Below are positions 52,013-61,033 of a DNA stretch of 64,000 nucleotides, in pieces. The notes under the pieces are model-generated. The model saw only the letters and a program-made list of their open reading frames with translations, made no database searches and had not been told where the DNA came from. A program made the position numbers and the translations under genes. The first letter of the stretch is position 1; each line of letters starts with the position of its first letter. This DNA comes from Kitasatospora indigofera (GTDB lineage Bacteria > Actinomycetota > Actinomycetes > Streptomycetales > Streptomycetaceae), in the NCBI RefSeq assembly GCF_014655955.1, contig NZ_BNBO01000047.1, positions 1-64,000 on the forward strand, written 5' to 3'.

Positions 52013-52978
52013 ATGACCGCACCATCACACCGCTTCACGGGCCGCACCGCCCTGGTCACCGGATCCTCCCGAGGGCTCGGCCTGCTCATCGCCCGGGACC
52101 TGGCCCGCCACGGCGCCCGGGTGATGCTCTGCGCCCGCGACACGCAGGCCCTGGGCAGGGCCGAGCGGCAGCTGCGGGCCGAGGGATCCGAGGTCGCCTC
52201 GCTCAGCTGCGACGTCACCGGCCCCGACGCCCCGCGCCAGCTCCTCGACGCGGTACGCGAACGCTTCGGGCCGCTCGACGTCCTCGTCAACAACGCCGGA
52301 ATCATCCAGGTCGGCCCCCTGGAAGCCCTACGTGAACAGGACTTCCGCCAGGCCATGGAGACGATGTACTTCGCGCCGCTGCGCCTGACCCTGGCAGCAC
52401 TTCCCGACCTGCGGGCCAGCAGCGCCGGCACCGTGGTCACCATCTCGTCGGTCGGCGGCCGGATCCCCGCACCCCACCTGCTGCCCTACGTCGCCGCCAA
52501 GTTCGCCGTCGCGGGCTTCTCCCAGGGCCTGCGGGCCGAACTCGCGGGCACGGGAGTCAGCGTCACCACCGTCCTGCCGGGACTGATGCGCACCGGATCG
52601 CACACCGCGGCCCGCTTCCACGGCCGCCCCGGCGCCGAATACGGCTGGTTCGCTGCCGCCGCCAGCCTGCCGCTGCTCTCCATGGACGCCGAGCGGGCAG
52701 CGCGCGCGATCGTCCGGGCCGCGGAGCGGCGCCGCCCCGAACTGGTCCTCACCCCCGCGGCGAAGCTCGGTGTCCGGGTGCAGGGGCTGGCGCCCGCCAC
52801 CACCTCCCGGCTGCTCGCCCGCGTCGCCCGTGCCCTGCCCGGCGCCGGTGACCGGCCGCGCCACGACGTCCAGGGCACCGAGGCAGCCCACCTGTCCGGC
52901 CTGCCTGCGTGGGTGACCGCCCTCGGGGACCGGGCCGGCGCCCGGTTTGCCGAGCCCCGCCCGGACCCCGGGCCCTGA
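52013..52978 (+). CDS. SDR-family oxidoreductase, long C-terminal extension
   Basis: A 321-aa short-chain dehydrogenase with TGSSRGLG, NNAG (VLVNNAGIIQVGPLE), a serine in TISSVGG and the catalytic YVAAK. The basic residues in CARDTQ after strand 2 suggest NADP. It is about 70 residues longer than minimal SDRs; the tail includes RRPELVLTPAAKLGVRVQGLAPA. The ATG at 52013 has GGGAG 6 nt upstream. It is probably cotranscribed with the alcohol dehydrogenase. Confidence 0.88.
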   Translation: MTAPSHRFTGRTALVTGSSRGLGLLIARDLARHGARVMLCARDTQALGRAERQLRAEGSEVASLSCDVTGPDAPRQLLDAVRERFGPLDVLVNNAGIIQVGPLEALREQDFRQAMETMYFAPLRLTLAALPDLRASSAGTVVTISSVGGRIPAPHLLPYVAAKFAVAGFSQGLRAELAGTGVSVTTVLPGLMRTGSHTAARFHGRPGAEYGWFAAAASLPLLSMDAERAARAIVRAAERRRPELVLTPAAKLGVRVQGLAPATTSRLLARVARALPGAGDRPRHDVQGTEAAHLSGLPAWVTALGDRAGARFAEPRPDPGP

Positions 52979-53145
52979 GCCGACGGCGGCCGGTGCGCCC
53001 GAGAACCAGCCGACCGGCCCAAGCCGGGATACCGGTCCCCGATCAGGCACGACAAACGGGCCCGGTGGCCGTGCGTGCCGCACCGGTGGCCCGTAGCGTC
53101 GATCAGGCGGACCTGCCGGTCCGGGCGAGAGCGAGGGAGGCTTCT

Positions 53146-53832
53146 ATGCCGGCTGCGGCCCTGTTCGATGTCGACGGCACGTTGCTGGACACCAGCTACT
53201 GGCACACGACCGCCTGGACCGAGGCGCTCGCGCAGTTCGGCCACACCCCGGCGATGGCCCGCATCCACGGTGCGATCGGCATGGGCGCAGACCAGCTCCT
53301 GGACCACCTGCTCGGCGAGGACCGCGACCATGACCTCGACGCGGCGATCACGGCGGCACACCAGGCATTGTTCGCCCGCTTCTGGCCCCGTCTGCGGGCC
53401 TTCGACAGTGCCGGCGCACTGCTGCGGCAGCTGAAGCAGCGAGGCTGGACGATCACGCTTGCCTCCTCCGCCTCGGGCCGGGACCTGGAGGTGATGCGCC
53501 GGGTGCTGGACGCGGACGACGCGATCGACCATGCCACCAGCGCCGACGACGTCAAGGCCAGCAAGCCCGCTCCCGACCTGGTCCACGCCGCCCTGGCCAA
53601 GTCCGGCGCGAAACCGGGGCAGGCGCTGTTCGTCGGCGACACCCCGTGGGACGTCCAGGCCGCTGCCCAGGCGAAGGTGGCGTGCGTGGCGGTGCTCTCC
53701 GGGGGATTCGGCGAGCGGGCGCTGCGGGCGGCAGGCGCTCTGGAGGTCCACCGTGATGTCGGCGACCTCCTTGCCCACCTTGACGGCAGCGCCCTCGCGG
53801 ACCCGGCCCACTACGCGGCTCTCGGCCGCTAG
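53146..53832 (+). CDS. HAD-family phosphatase (phosphoglycolate/beta-phosphoglucomutase-like)
   Basis: A 228-aa HAD hydrolase with AGGGAGG upstream. Motif 1 is LFDVDGTLLDTSYWHTTAW, motif 2 TLASSASG, motif 3 lysine KASKPAPDLVHAAL and motif 4 FVGDTPWDVQAA. The helical cap between residues 15 and 80 marks it as subclass I. The substrate is unknown. The decayed methyltransferase gene begins 8 nt after its stop. Confidence 0.9.
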   Translation: MPAAALFDVDGTLLDTSYWHTTAWTEALAQFGHTPAMARIHGAIGMGADQLLDHLLGEDRDHDLDAAITAAHQALFARFWPRLRAFDSAGALLRQLKQRGWTITLASSASGRDLEVMRRVLDADDAIDHATSADDVKASKPAPDLVHAALAKSGAKPGQALFVGDTPWDVQAAAQAKVACVAVLSGGFGERALRAAGALEVHRDVGDLLAHLDGSALADPAHYAALGR

Positions 53833-53840
53833 CCCGGGAC

Positions 53841-54420
53841 ATGGGCGACTACGTCGTCTCCGCGGAGTTCTACGACCTCTTGCAGGCCGAGGGCGACCGC
53901 CGCCTGGCCGAGCGGCGCTTCGCGGGCGCCGCCGATCGTGCGCGCGGCTCGATCCTGGACGTCGGCGCGGGCACCGGGATCGTTACCGAGGTCCTGCTGC
54001 GGGCATCCAGTGTCCCCGTCCACGCCGTCGGGCCGGCCCCGCCCATGCGCGCCGCCCTGCTGTGACGCCTGGCCCGCCTCGGTGCGGACCAGCGCGCCCG
54101 CGTCACGGTGCACCCCGAACCCCTCGAACCCGCGGGCCTCACCGAGATCGCGGAGCTGGCCGTCGCCTCCAACGTGATCGCCTGCCTGGACCCCGCCACT
54201 TGGAAAGCGATCGCGGCAGCCTGGTGCCCGGCGGCCTGCTGCTCTTCGACCCGCCCCCAGCCGCCTGCCCGAGGGGCGCGAACCGGTCGTCCGGTTCGGA
54301 CTGCTCCTCGACAGCCGCGCGCCGCACCGCCTCGGGACACCGGCCCGGGGCGGCCCGCGCGGGGCACACCGCAGGCGTCGGTCAGCGGCCGAGGGCGGGC
54401 AGCACGAGTGCTTGGTAGGC
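53841..54420 (+). pseudogene. SAM-dependent methyltransferase pseudogene
   Basis: The start (MGDYVVSAEFYDLLQ) and the SAM motif ILDVGAGTGIVTEVLLR are clear. A TGA interrupts the frame at 54063-54065, after which the same frame continues with RLARLGADQRARVTVHPEPLEP and AVASNVIACLDP. Near 54215 the reading moves to another frame (SLVPGGLLLFDPP). Two lesions indicate genuine decay rather than a single error. Confidence 0.7.
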
Positions 54421-54545
54421 GTTGAAGGACCTCCAGGCCCGGGCCGATCTGCCCGACGTACACCTTGTCGAATCCGGCCCGGGCGTAGGCGCGGCGAGAT
54501 CGCCGGGCAGCAGCTCGGTCGGCCACGGCCGGTGCCCTGTCCCGA
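54382..54545 (-). pseudogene. C-terminal remnant of an F420-dependent luciferase-like oxidoreductase
   Basis: Leftward, one frame gives AYARAGFDKVYVGQIGPGLE and the next FNAYQALVLPALGR ending at 54382. This is the characteristic end of LLM-class F420-dependent enzymes. It has at least one frameshift and no N-terminal part. Confidence 0.55.
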
Positions 54546-54614
54546 CGGCGTTGTCGCGGTCACGGGCAACCGGCGCGGTCTCCCTCTCGGCCGCGGCCTG
54601 GCGCCGGACGGGCG

Positions 54615-54817
54615 GATCGGGGGTCGCGGGGCGGCGTGGCGCCGCGGGAGGGGGCGAGCGTGGCTTCAACTGGTGGGGCAGGTCCCACACGGGCCCAAGG
54701 GTGGTGCGGCAACAGGCCCGTGGCCGCACCCTTGTGGTCCGCCGGGGCCGTCGTCGTCGGGTGCGGCCGCGCTCCCTGCAGGAGGGGCGGCGTGGTCCTC
54801 GGCGACGTCCGGTCCAC
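54615..54817. repeat. Dispersed repeat C, copy 1
   Basis: It starts GATCGGGGG, contains GGCGGCGTGGCGCCGCGGG, CTTCAACTGGTGGGGCAGG and a hairpin (CAAGGGTG...CACCCTTG region), and ends CGACGTCCGGTCCAC. Related copies lie at 63061-63300 and 63772-64000, all in the same orientation. No gene is supportable inside. Confidence 0.7.
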
Positions 54818-54913
54818 CCGACCCGTGACTGCTGCTCGACGTGTCCGGGGCGGGATTTGCTTCACGGATACGGGGAAAGCGCGTCCTGCAGCCGTCGGAC
54901 AGGAGGTGTGACC

Positions 54914-55237
54914 ATGCCCCGTGGATCCAGTCCCAAGCGGGAGAGGCAGTACGAGCACATCAAGGACAGCGCGCTGGAGCGCGGTGAGAGCAAGGAGCGG
55001 GCCGAGGAGATCGCGGCCCGTACCGTCAACAAGGAACGCGCCCGGCATGGGGAGTCGAAGACCGCGAGCCGAAGCTCGGTGGAGGACATGTCCTCCTCCC
55101 GGCGTGGCGGCCTGCGCTCCCACAGCGGCGCCCAGGGGCCGACCAAGGAGCAGTTGTACAACGAGGCGAAGCAGCGGAACATCCACGGCCGCTCGAAGAT
55201 GACCAAGAAGGAACTCGAGAACGCCCTCGGCCGATAG
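54914..55237 (+). CDS. Rho-N/SAP-like small basic protein (often annotated plasmid stabilization protein)
   Basis: A 107-aa hydrophilic protein with a perfect AGGAGG 7 nt before the ATG. QYEHIKDSALERGESKERAEEIAARTVNKERARHGE is followed by RRGGLRSHSG and a C-terminal Rho-N/SAP-like helix pair (TKEQLYNEAKQRNIHGRSKMTKKELENAL). This arrangement is conserved across actinobacteria. The terminal domain suggests nucleic-acid binding; the biological role is unclear. Confidence 0.85.
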   Translation: MPRGSSPKRERQYEHIKDSALERGESKERAEEIAARTVNKERARHGESKTASRSSVEDMSSSRRGGLRSHSGAQGPTKEQLYNEAKQRNIHGRSKMTKKELENALGR

Positions 55238-55249
55238 GAGCTCCGCCTC

Positions 55250-55483
55250 ATGGGTACCGTCCCCGTGCCGCCCGACCCCGACACCACCCCCGTGCCGCCG
55301 GGCCCGCCCCAGCCCGCAGAGCCTCCCGGCCCGCCGGATCCGGCCGAACCTCCGCTGCCGCCGGATCCTCCGGCGCCGCCCGGCTCTCCCGTCCCGCCGC
55401 CCGAGCACCCCGGCCCGGCGCGCCCCGGACCGGAGCCCGCCGCGCCGGAGCCCGGACAACCCCCAACCGAGCCGCCCGACTGA
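55250..55483 (+). CDS. Proline-rich small protein
   Basis: A 77-aa sequence, roughly half proline (MGTVPVPPDPDTTPVPPGPP...). It begins 12 nt after the previous stop with AGGAG overlapping that stop, and ends just before a hairpin, so it may be translated as an operon partner. Low complexity means coding status is uncertain. Confidence 0.5.
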   Translation: MGTVPVPPDPDTTPVPPGPPQPAEPPGPPDPAEPPLPPDPPAPPGSPVPPPEHPGPARPGPEPAAPEPGQPPTEPPD

Positions 55484-55493
55484 ACCCGCCACA

Positions 55494-55514
55494 CCCGGGT
55501 GTCCTTCACCCGGG
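55494..55514 (+). terminator. Short terminator hairpin
   Basis: CCCGGGTG and CACCCGGG pair across a TCCTT loop, 11 nt after the proline-rich gene. Confidence 0.7.
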
Positions 55515-55628
55515 AGGCCCTGTCCGGCCCGCCCCGCGGCGCTGCCTCGGCGCCGGCCCCGGTGGCGCGAGGCAGTCGTAGGCTGGAGGGTCACCCGGTC
55601 GGAGCTGATCGCCAGAGGGGTGTTGTCC

Positions 55629-55949
55629 ATGGCCCGTGCCCGTGACCTGCAGACGCTCATCGACACGGTGGAGCCGGTGCCCGGCGGCATGCCGGCGCTG
55701 CCGGAGCCGATGGCCCGCAGGGTGCTGTCGGTGGTGGCCCGCCACGCCCGCGACGCGCAGGACTGCCGGCTGCTCCTGGAGGCCCTGGGCCTGATACCCG
55801 ATGACGGGCAGGTCGGCCCGGCGGGTGAGGAGGCGGCGAGCCGTTGCTGCGTGGGATGCTCCCGCCCCTTCGACCGTCCCGGGGTGCGGCGCCGGGACCG
55901 GTTCTGCTCCGCCCGCTGCTACCGCGCCGCCACCCCGACGGCCGGATGA
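55629..55949 (+). CDS. Small helical protein with C-terminal zinc-ribbon-like motif, paralogue 1
   Basis: A 106-aa protein. The N-terminal ~65 residues (ARDLQTLIDTVEPVPGG, MARRVLSVVARHARDAQDCRLLLEALGLIPDD) are shared with the product of 61930-62223. The C-terminal half is unique: CCVGCSRPFDRPGVRRRDRFCSARCYRAA, with a CxxC...CSxRC pattern suggesting a zinc ribbon. The 50 bp upstream are also conserved in the paralogue, including GCTGGAGGG and ATCGCCAG. No family name is recognised. Confidence 0.7.
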   Translation: MARARDLQTLIDTVEPVPGGMPALPEPMARRVLSVVARHARDAQDCRLLLEALGLIPDDGQVGPAGEEAASRCCVGCSRPFDRPGVRRRDRFCSARCYRAATPTAG

Positions 55950-56070
55950 CACCGCGCCCGAACCGCCTGCGGCCGCCGGGCGGTCCCCGCACGGGGTGCC
56001 GTGCGCCGGGGCGCGGCGGCCGCGTCGGGCGCCGTCGGGGCACCGTGGCTACGGTGAGGAGAGTGTGTCC

Positions 56071-56406
56071 ATGGATCGCTTGCCGGGGGGCCGGGTCGGT
56101 GTGCGGGCGGCGGGTGAGGTCGAGGCGGCCATCGCCCGGCTGTCCGGCAGCCGGCGGCCGCTTCCCGCGCCCCTGCGGGGTGCGCTCGCCACCTACGAGT
56201 GGGCGGCGGGCCGGAGGCTGGTAGCGCCGGTCAGCGGAGCCCAGTCGGGCAGGGTGCCGACCGAGGCGCAGCTCGCCGGCGAGGAGCGGGTGGCGTTGCG
56301 GCGGGTGCACGATCGGGCGGGAGTGGGCCTGGCGGAGCGGGATTTCGCGCTCGGTGCGGTACGGGCGCTGGCCTGGATCCTCGGCTACACCGGCGACCAG
56401 CCCTGA
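56071..56406 (+). CDS. Hypothetical protein
   Basis: A 111-aa Ala/Arg-rich protein (MDRLPGGRVGVRAAGEVEAAIARL). GAGGAG is ~10 nt before the ATG. The C-terminus LAERDFALGAVRALAWILGYTGDQP looks helical. It lies between the paralogous small-protein gene and repeat B; the second block of this duplication lacks it. No domain is recognised. Confidence 0.6.
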   Translation: MDRLPGGRVGVRAAGEVEAAIARLSGSRRPLPAPLRGALATYEWAAGRRLVAPVSGAQSGRVPTEAQLAGEERVALRRVHDRAGVGLAERDFALGAVRALAWILGYTGDQP

Positions 56407-56489
56407 GCTGCCCCCCTTGTGTCGGGACCCGGGGTGAAGCGCGGGGCGCCCACGGCGCAGTTCGCCGACCGGCCGCCGCTACGGACGCC

Positions 56490-56521
56490 GTCGGCCGGCC
56501 GACCTGGCGGGGCCGGCCGAC
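56490..56521 (+). terminator. 11-bp perfect hairpin
   Basis: GTCGGCCGGCC and GGCCGGCCGAC pair across a 10-nt loop, about 85 nt after the preceding gene. Confidence 0.55.
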
Positions 56522-56599
56522 GGTCCCGCCGGTTGCAGGGCCGGCGCGGGCCTTCGGCCTGCAGGTCTTCGTATGGGTGGCGTGGCGGGGTGTTGGGGC

Positions 56600-56730
56600 C
56601 GTGACCGCGGTGCGGTCGGATCGTTGAACGCCGTGTACGTCCGAACCACGGCGCACACTCAGTCCGTCCTGCGGATGCCACCTCCCCCGTTGGTGTCCGC
56701 AGGACGGTGCCGCATCTGCGCCCTGCCGGG
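56600..56730. repeat. Dispersed repeat B, copy 1, with structured hairpin
   Basis: About 90 bp around GTTGAACGCCGTGTACGTCC are about 90% identical to 62240-62330. Inside, CGTCCTGCGGA (56665-56675) and TCCGCAGGACG (56696-56706) form an 11-bp stem, extended by CACC/GGTG, topped by the loop TCCCCCGTT. No gene is supportable from 56414 to 56930. Confidence 0.7.
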
Positions 56731-56932
56731 GCGGACTGGAGCGGCATAGCGGCCACCGGCTGGGAGCGGTGGACTACGTCAGCGCGTTGATCGTCGTCCT
56801 CTGTAGGACGCCGCAACTCACCGGACAGGCCCCGCGGGCTCTGGCGCCGCCCACGGCCCTGCGACCGCTCGCCGCCGGGCCCCTGGCGACCAGCCTGCGG
56901 ACGGGTCGTCCCATGTCAGGGCGCCGCGCCCC

Positions 56933-57145
56933 CTACCAGGACCAGATCCTCGCGACCATGAACACCACCACGGCGAGAACGAGGACACCGACGACGATCA
57001 TCGGACCCACCCCTGACCAAGCCTTCCGCAGCTCAGGGGGTTCCGGCACCGAGATGTCCCGCGTCGTGCTTCCTTCGCCTTCCTGGGTCTCGCCCGGAGG
57101 AGACTGCATGCCTTCATCCGGCCGTCGGAATTCTTCAGGTCCCAT
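56933..57145 (-). CDS. DUF6480-like small membrane protein
   Basis: A 70-aa protein with GAGGAG 6 nt before its ATG. An acidic/Pro-rich N-terminal part (GMQSPPGETQEGEGSTT) precedes one C-terminal transmembrane helix (GPMIVVGVLVLAVVVFMVARIW). The PPGETxxxxGS segment plus single helix is the DUF6480 pattern of streptomycetes. Function unknown. It lies downstream of the PHP-domain gene on the same strand. Confidence 0.75.
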   Translation of the reverse strand: MGPEEFRRPDEGMQSPPGETQEGEGSTTRDISVPEPPELRKAWSGVGPMIVVGVLVLAVVVFMVARIWSW

Positions 57146-57247
57146 CAGCTGCTCCTCGGTGAGGCGGGCATCCTCGCGCCTACCCGGCCCGACGAAAGCG
57201 AAAAGGGGGGCCCGGCGGGGGCGGCCGTGCGTGGGCCTCACACAGGG

Positions 57248-58294
57248 TCACCCCGTCCCCGGCCCGCAGCCGGGTCGGGCGACCGGGGCTACGCTCCTGG
57301 TCCACCTCAGCAGCCGGTCGGTGGTCCAGGTGGTGATCACACGCTCCGGCCCGATCCCGGCGGCCTCCGCGCGCTCGCACCCGTACGCCTGCCAGTCCAG
57401 TTGGCCCGGGGCATGGGCGTCGGTGTCGACGGCGAACAGGCAGCCGGCCGCGACGGCCGTCCGTAGCAGCGCGCCGGGCGGATCACGCCGCTCGGGGCGG
57501 CAGTTGATCTCCACGGCGGTATTGCCGGCGACGCAGGCCTCGAAGACGGCATCGGCGTCGAAGGCCGAAGCCGGCCGGTTGCGGCCGGTCACCAGCCGGC
57601 CGGTGCAGTGACCAAGGACATCCACGAGGGGGTTGCACACCGCCGCGAGCAGGCGCCGGGTCATCGGGCCGGCCTCCATACGCAGCTTGGAGTGCACGGA
57701 GGCCACCACCACGTCCAGCTCATCGAGCAGGTCGTCCTCCTGGTCGAGCCCGCCGTCGTCCAGGATGTCGCACTCAATGCCGGTGAGCAGACGGAACGGC
57801 GCGAACTCGGCGTTGACCGCGGCCACCGCCTCGAGTTGCTCACGGAGCCGCTCGGGGCTGAGCCCTCGGGCGACGGTCAGACGCGGCGAGTGGTCCGTGA
57901 GGACGGCCCAGTTGTGACCCACGCCTTGCGCAGCCCGCGCCATCTCCTCAATCGGGCTGCCCCCGTCGGACCAGTCGGAGTGAAGGTGGCAGTCACCCCG
58001 CTGCGCCGCGCGCAGGCGGGTACCGCCGGCCGTGAGCGGTCCGGCCCGCTCCTCCAGCCGGGCGAGGTATCCGGGCACTTCGCCGGCGTGGGCCTCGGCG
58101 ATCACCCTCGCGGTGACCGGACCCACCCCGCTGAGCCTCGCGGCGGCCGCGGCGGTGAGCGGCTCGCCGTCGGCGCCCCCGGTCTGTTCCCGGACGGCCA
58201 CGGCGGCGCGCCGGAAGGCACGGACCTTGAAGGTCGAGGCCTGCTCGCGCTCCAGGAGGAACGCGATGCGCTCCAGCGCCTCGACCGGGTCCAT
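57248..58294 (-). CDS. HhH-PHP domain metal-dependent phosphoesterase (PolX-like)
   Basis: A 348-aa protein. Residues ~1-95 hold a helix-hairpin-helix region (ALERIAFLLEREQASTFKVRAFRRAA, LSGVGPVTARVIAEA). The PHP domain follows with the metal ligands CHLHSDWSDGG, LTDHSP, GIECDIL, VVASVHSKL, DVLGHCTGR, INCRPERRDPP and VDTDAHA. It corresponds to the C-terminal phosphoesterase part of PolX-type proteins, without a polymerase domain. It may act in DNA repair or on phosphate esters. The ATG at 58294 is where conserved sequence begins. Confidence 0.88.
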   Translation of the reverse strand: MDPVEALERIAFLLEREQASTFKVRAFRRAAVAVREQTGGADGEPLTAAAAARLSGVGPVTARVIAEAHAGEVPGYLARLEERAGPLTAGGTRLRAAQRGDCHLHSDWSDGGSPIEEMARAAQGVGHNWAVLTDHSPRLTVARGLSPERLREQLEAVAAVNAEFAPFRLLTGIECDILDDGGLDQEDDLLDELDVVVASVHSKLRMEAGPMTRRLLAAVCNPLVDVLGHCTGRLVTGRNRPASAFDADAVFEACVAGNTAVEINCRPERRDPPGALLRTAVAAGCLFAVDTDAHAPGQLDWQAYGCERAEAAGIGPERVITTWTTDRLLRWTRSVAPVARPGCGPGTG

Positions 58295-58638
58295 ACGAGA
58301 AGTCTCACAAGCGCGGCGGGCCGCCGCACCCGCGCGGCCGGGAGCCAGTCGCGGAATCCGGCACGGCACCACCTGGCCGCCGAAGCGCGCGCGGGTGCCA
58401 ATCACGGCCCGCGCCGTGACCGGCGCCACACCCGTTCCTGATCCGGCCGGCCGGATCAGGAACGGCTGTGGTCGCTCGGCGCCGATGCCTCGCCTCACGG
58501 GCGCTGCCTCTCGTTGTGCGTTGCTTCCGATCGGGTGAGGCGAGGGCGCCGCGGTGCGCACCGGACGCGATGCGGGGGATCACTGCCCGGCGGGCCGGGT
58601 CCCCGGCCTGGACGGAACCTGTGAGAGGCGGACCTGCG

Positions 58639-59199
58639 ATGGGGCACGGCGGCAACGTGATCGACGAGCTGATGACCGACCACCGGGAGGTGGAGGAGAT
58701 GTTCGGCCGGCTCCAGGCCATGACCAGCCAGGGCCAGGCACTGCGTGACCTGGTCGACGAGGTCACGATCGAGCTGGTGAGGCACTCCGTCGCCGAGGAG
58801 CAGCACCTCTACCCGGCGGTCCGCGAGCACATCCAGGGCGGCGACCGGCTCGCGGACAAGGAGATCGCCGACCACAGCCGGGTCGAGAAGATCCTCAAGG
58901 AACTGGAGAAGACGCGGACCGACGACCCGCAGATGAGCCCGCTGCTGCAGCAGCTCATGGACGAGGTCGCCGCCCACGTCCAGGACGAGGAGAGCAGCCT
59001 GTTCCCGATGCTGCGCCGGGCCTGTACCGCCGAGCAGCTGGACGACCTCGGGGACAAGGTGCGACGGGCCAAGGCCATGGCGCCCACCCGCCCGCACCCC
59101 TCCGCGCCCGACAGCCCCACGGCCAGCAAGCTGCTCGCGCCGGGTGTCGGCCTGGTGGACCGGGCCCGCGACTTCGTCACCGGCCGCGGCGAATCCTGA
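58639..59199 (+). CDS. Hemerythrin-like (HHE) domain protein
   Basis: A 186-aa helical protein. Candidate di-iron ligands are His in MTDHREVEEMF, His/Glu in LVRHSVAEEQHLYP, His in IADHSRVEKIL and His in VAAHVQDEESSLFP. These are the spaced His/Glu pattern of cation-binding hemerythrin domains, linked in actinobacteria to oxidative or nitrosative stress. The C-terminal 45 residues are a Pro/Ser-rich tail. A strong terminator follows. Confidence 0.9.
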   Translation: MGHGGNVIDELMTDHREVEEMFGRLQAMTSQGQALRDLVDEVTIELVRHSVAEEQHLYPAVREHIQGGDRLADKEIADHSRVEKILKELEKTRTDDPQMSPLLQQLMDEVAAHVQDEESSLFPMLRRACTAEQLDDLGDKVRRAKAMAPTRPHPSAPDSPTASKLLAPGVGLVDRARDFVTGRGES

Positions 59200-59233
59200 C
59201 CCCACCTCCTGGCACCAGCGGGCGACTCGGCGC

Positions 59234-59270
59234 CCGGGTGCCGGACCGCAACGCCAGGTCCGGCACCCGG
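59234..59270 (+). terminator. 14-bp perfect terminator hairpin
   Basis: CCGGGTGCCGGACC and GGTCCGGCACCCGG pair around a 9-nt loop, 34 nt after the hemerythrin gene. Confidence 0.85.
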
Positions 59271-59426
59271 AGCCGATCGGGCGGGCGTGACGCGGCTCAT
59301 GCCGCCGCAGGCGGGCAGCTGCCTACACTGGCCGGCCACGAGCGGGGCAACGCGGCCCCGCACTGACAGCTCGCGCCCCGAACACAGCCGGACACAGGCG
59401 AGCACCATCCCGAGGGACCGATCGCC

Positions 59427-59927
59427 GTGCCCGACCTCACACCCGTCATAGCCGCCTGCACCCGCTGGCTCCTGAACGCCTACCCGCCCCCCGCGGGCGC
59501 CCTGAGCCGCGCGCTCGCCGAGGCACAGGCCCGCCAGGCCGCCACCCTGGCCGCCGTCCTGCGCCACCCCACCGCCCTGGACGTCCAGCTCCTGGACCTT
59601 CTCGGCCCCGGCGGAGCCGACCGGCTGGACCACCTCACCGGCCACGACCCCCACCCCGACGACAGCGCCTGGCGCACCTGGGTCGACGAGACCGTCGTCA
59701 GCTGGGCCGCCTGCCTGCTCGCCGAGCCAGCCCTCGCCGCCCACGCCCTCGCCACGACCGAGCACCACACCGAAACCGGTGCCCTCCACCGCCTCACCCA
59801 CCCCAACACCCACGACACCCAGGCAACACCCCTGCTACGCCACCCCGACCTGCTGGGGCCCGTCGCAAGCCTGCACCGCACCAGTCTCATGGAGCGATTG
59901 GCCGTGGAGGGCGCAGAGATGGCGTGA
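59427..59927 (+). CDS. Hypothetical protein
   Basis: A 166-aa protein starting at GTG with GAGGGA ~9 nt upstream. It is Ala/Leu/His-rich and predicted helical (PVIAACTRWLLNAYPPPAG, ALAEAQARQAATLAAVL, TSLMERLAVEGAEMA). There is no membrane segment or known domain. Codon bias is typical of the genome. About 250 nt after it contain nothing supportable. Confidence 0.6.
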   Translation: MPDLTPVIAACTRWLLNAYPPPAGALSRALAEAQARQAATLAAVLRHPTALDVQLLDLLGPGGADRLDHLTGHDPHPDDSAWRTWVDETVVSWAACLLAEPALAAHALATTEHHTETGALHRLTHPNTHDTQATPLLRHPDLLGPVASLHRTSLMERLAVEGAEMA

Positions 59928-60182
59928 CGCCGCAGGCCGCAAGGCCCGGCGCCCTTGTCGCGGGCGCGCCCGACCCCGCGCTCCCCGCGGGGAGCGTGTC
60001 ACCTGCCTGTTTGTGGCCAGGGCTTGCGACGTCGCTGCGGCCCTGCGCGCGCCGCGTCGTGTGCCCGGCGCTGGGACAGCCCGCACAGGCCTGAGGTGGT
60101 TGTCGGCGGGGCGTCGGGGGGTAGGCGAACAGTGCCGGGTTTCGGGGGTTGATCGGCCGAGGGTGATGGCGCGTGGCCGGAG

Positions 60183-60488
60183 GTGTCGACGGTGCTGAGT
60201 TTGCGCGAACAGTTGATCTTGGAGGAGCTGGAGTCGGACTTCGCTGGGGACCGGTCCTGGTGCCGGTGGGGGCGGGCGGTGCGGGTGCGGCTGGTGGGTG
60301 TGTGGCGGCTGCGGTGGGTGCTGTGTTCCGTCTTGTTGGTGCTGGCGGGGACGGTGGGCCTGTCGGTGTGCGTGGTGCTGGACCGGGTCGGATGGGGTGT
60401 GCTCGCGGGCGCCGCTGGGTGGAGCGCGGCGGCTGGTGCCGTGGCCAGGCAGTTCCGGCCGACCGAGGATGCGCCGCGAGCGCGGTAG
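60183..60488 (+). CDS. DUF3040-like small membrane protein
   Basis: A 101-aa protein. LSLREQLILEELESDFAGDRSW matches the LSxxEQxILxELExxLxxDD start of DUF3040 proteins, and two hydrophobic helices follow (VLCSVLLVLAGTVGLSVCVVL and GVLAGAAGWSAAAGAVA). The start is a GTG with CGGAGG closely upstream. Function unknown. Confidence 0.7.
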   Translation: MSTVLSLREQLILEELESDFAGDRSWCRWGRAVRVRLVGVWRLRWVLCSVLLVLAGTVGLSVCVVLDRVGWGVLAGAAGWSAAAGAVARQFRPTEDAPRAR

Positions 60489-60756
60489 GCAGCGATGGCG
60501 TGATCGCTCCGCAGTCGCCGGAGCTCGCCGAGGTGCTCGCGGAACCGTTCAGCTCCGCCCGTTGCAAACCGCACTGCCACCCCGACGGCAGGACGCTCGG
60601 GGCCCCGCCGTTCTTGACCGTCAGCCGGGGGACCGGCCGTCCCGGGCGGCGTGACAGCGTCGGCGCGGATGAGGGTGTATCGATCCTTCGGTGGGGGCTA
60701 GGAGCAGAGCGCCGCGCGCGCTCGCGGCGCCGGTGGAGTCGGCGTAGAACGGGACC

Positions 60757-60942
60757 ATGGACGAGGAGAAGACGTCGTGGCATCCCGGTGAGATCGTTCC
60801 CGCCAGCGGCATCTACGAATGCGACTGCGGCGCCGGACACCACTGGAGCACCGACGTGAAGGGACATCGGTTCCCGCCCCTGCCGGCCGGCTGTCCTGGC
60901 GCATCCTGGTCACTGATGACCCAGGCACACCCGGACGCCTGA
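60757..60942 (+). CDS. Small Cys-containing protein
   Basis: A 61-aa protein. WHPGEIVPASGIYECDCGAG contains a CxCG knuckle preceded by the PGExxPxSGIY pattern common in small actinobacterial zinc-ribbon proteins, then RFPPLPAGCPG. The ATG lies 16 nt after AGAACGGG, a weak ribosome binding site. Function unknown. Confidence 0.55.
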   Translation: MDEEKTSWHPGEIVPASGIYECDCGAGHHWSTDVKGHRFPPLPAGCPGASWSLMTQAHPDA

Positions 60943-61033
60943 CCCTGCGCTTGACGTTCTCGGCCGGCTCTGTGGCCTGGGCCCCGCTGCCACCGAGGCG
61001 GCCGGGAGCTGACATTGCGCCCTTGCCGAGGGA

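Noticed and set aside
55250..55483. Proline-rich frame as a collagen-like or antifreeze structural protein
   Set aside because: No regular repeat period is present; it is kept only as a low-confidence small protein.
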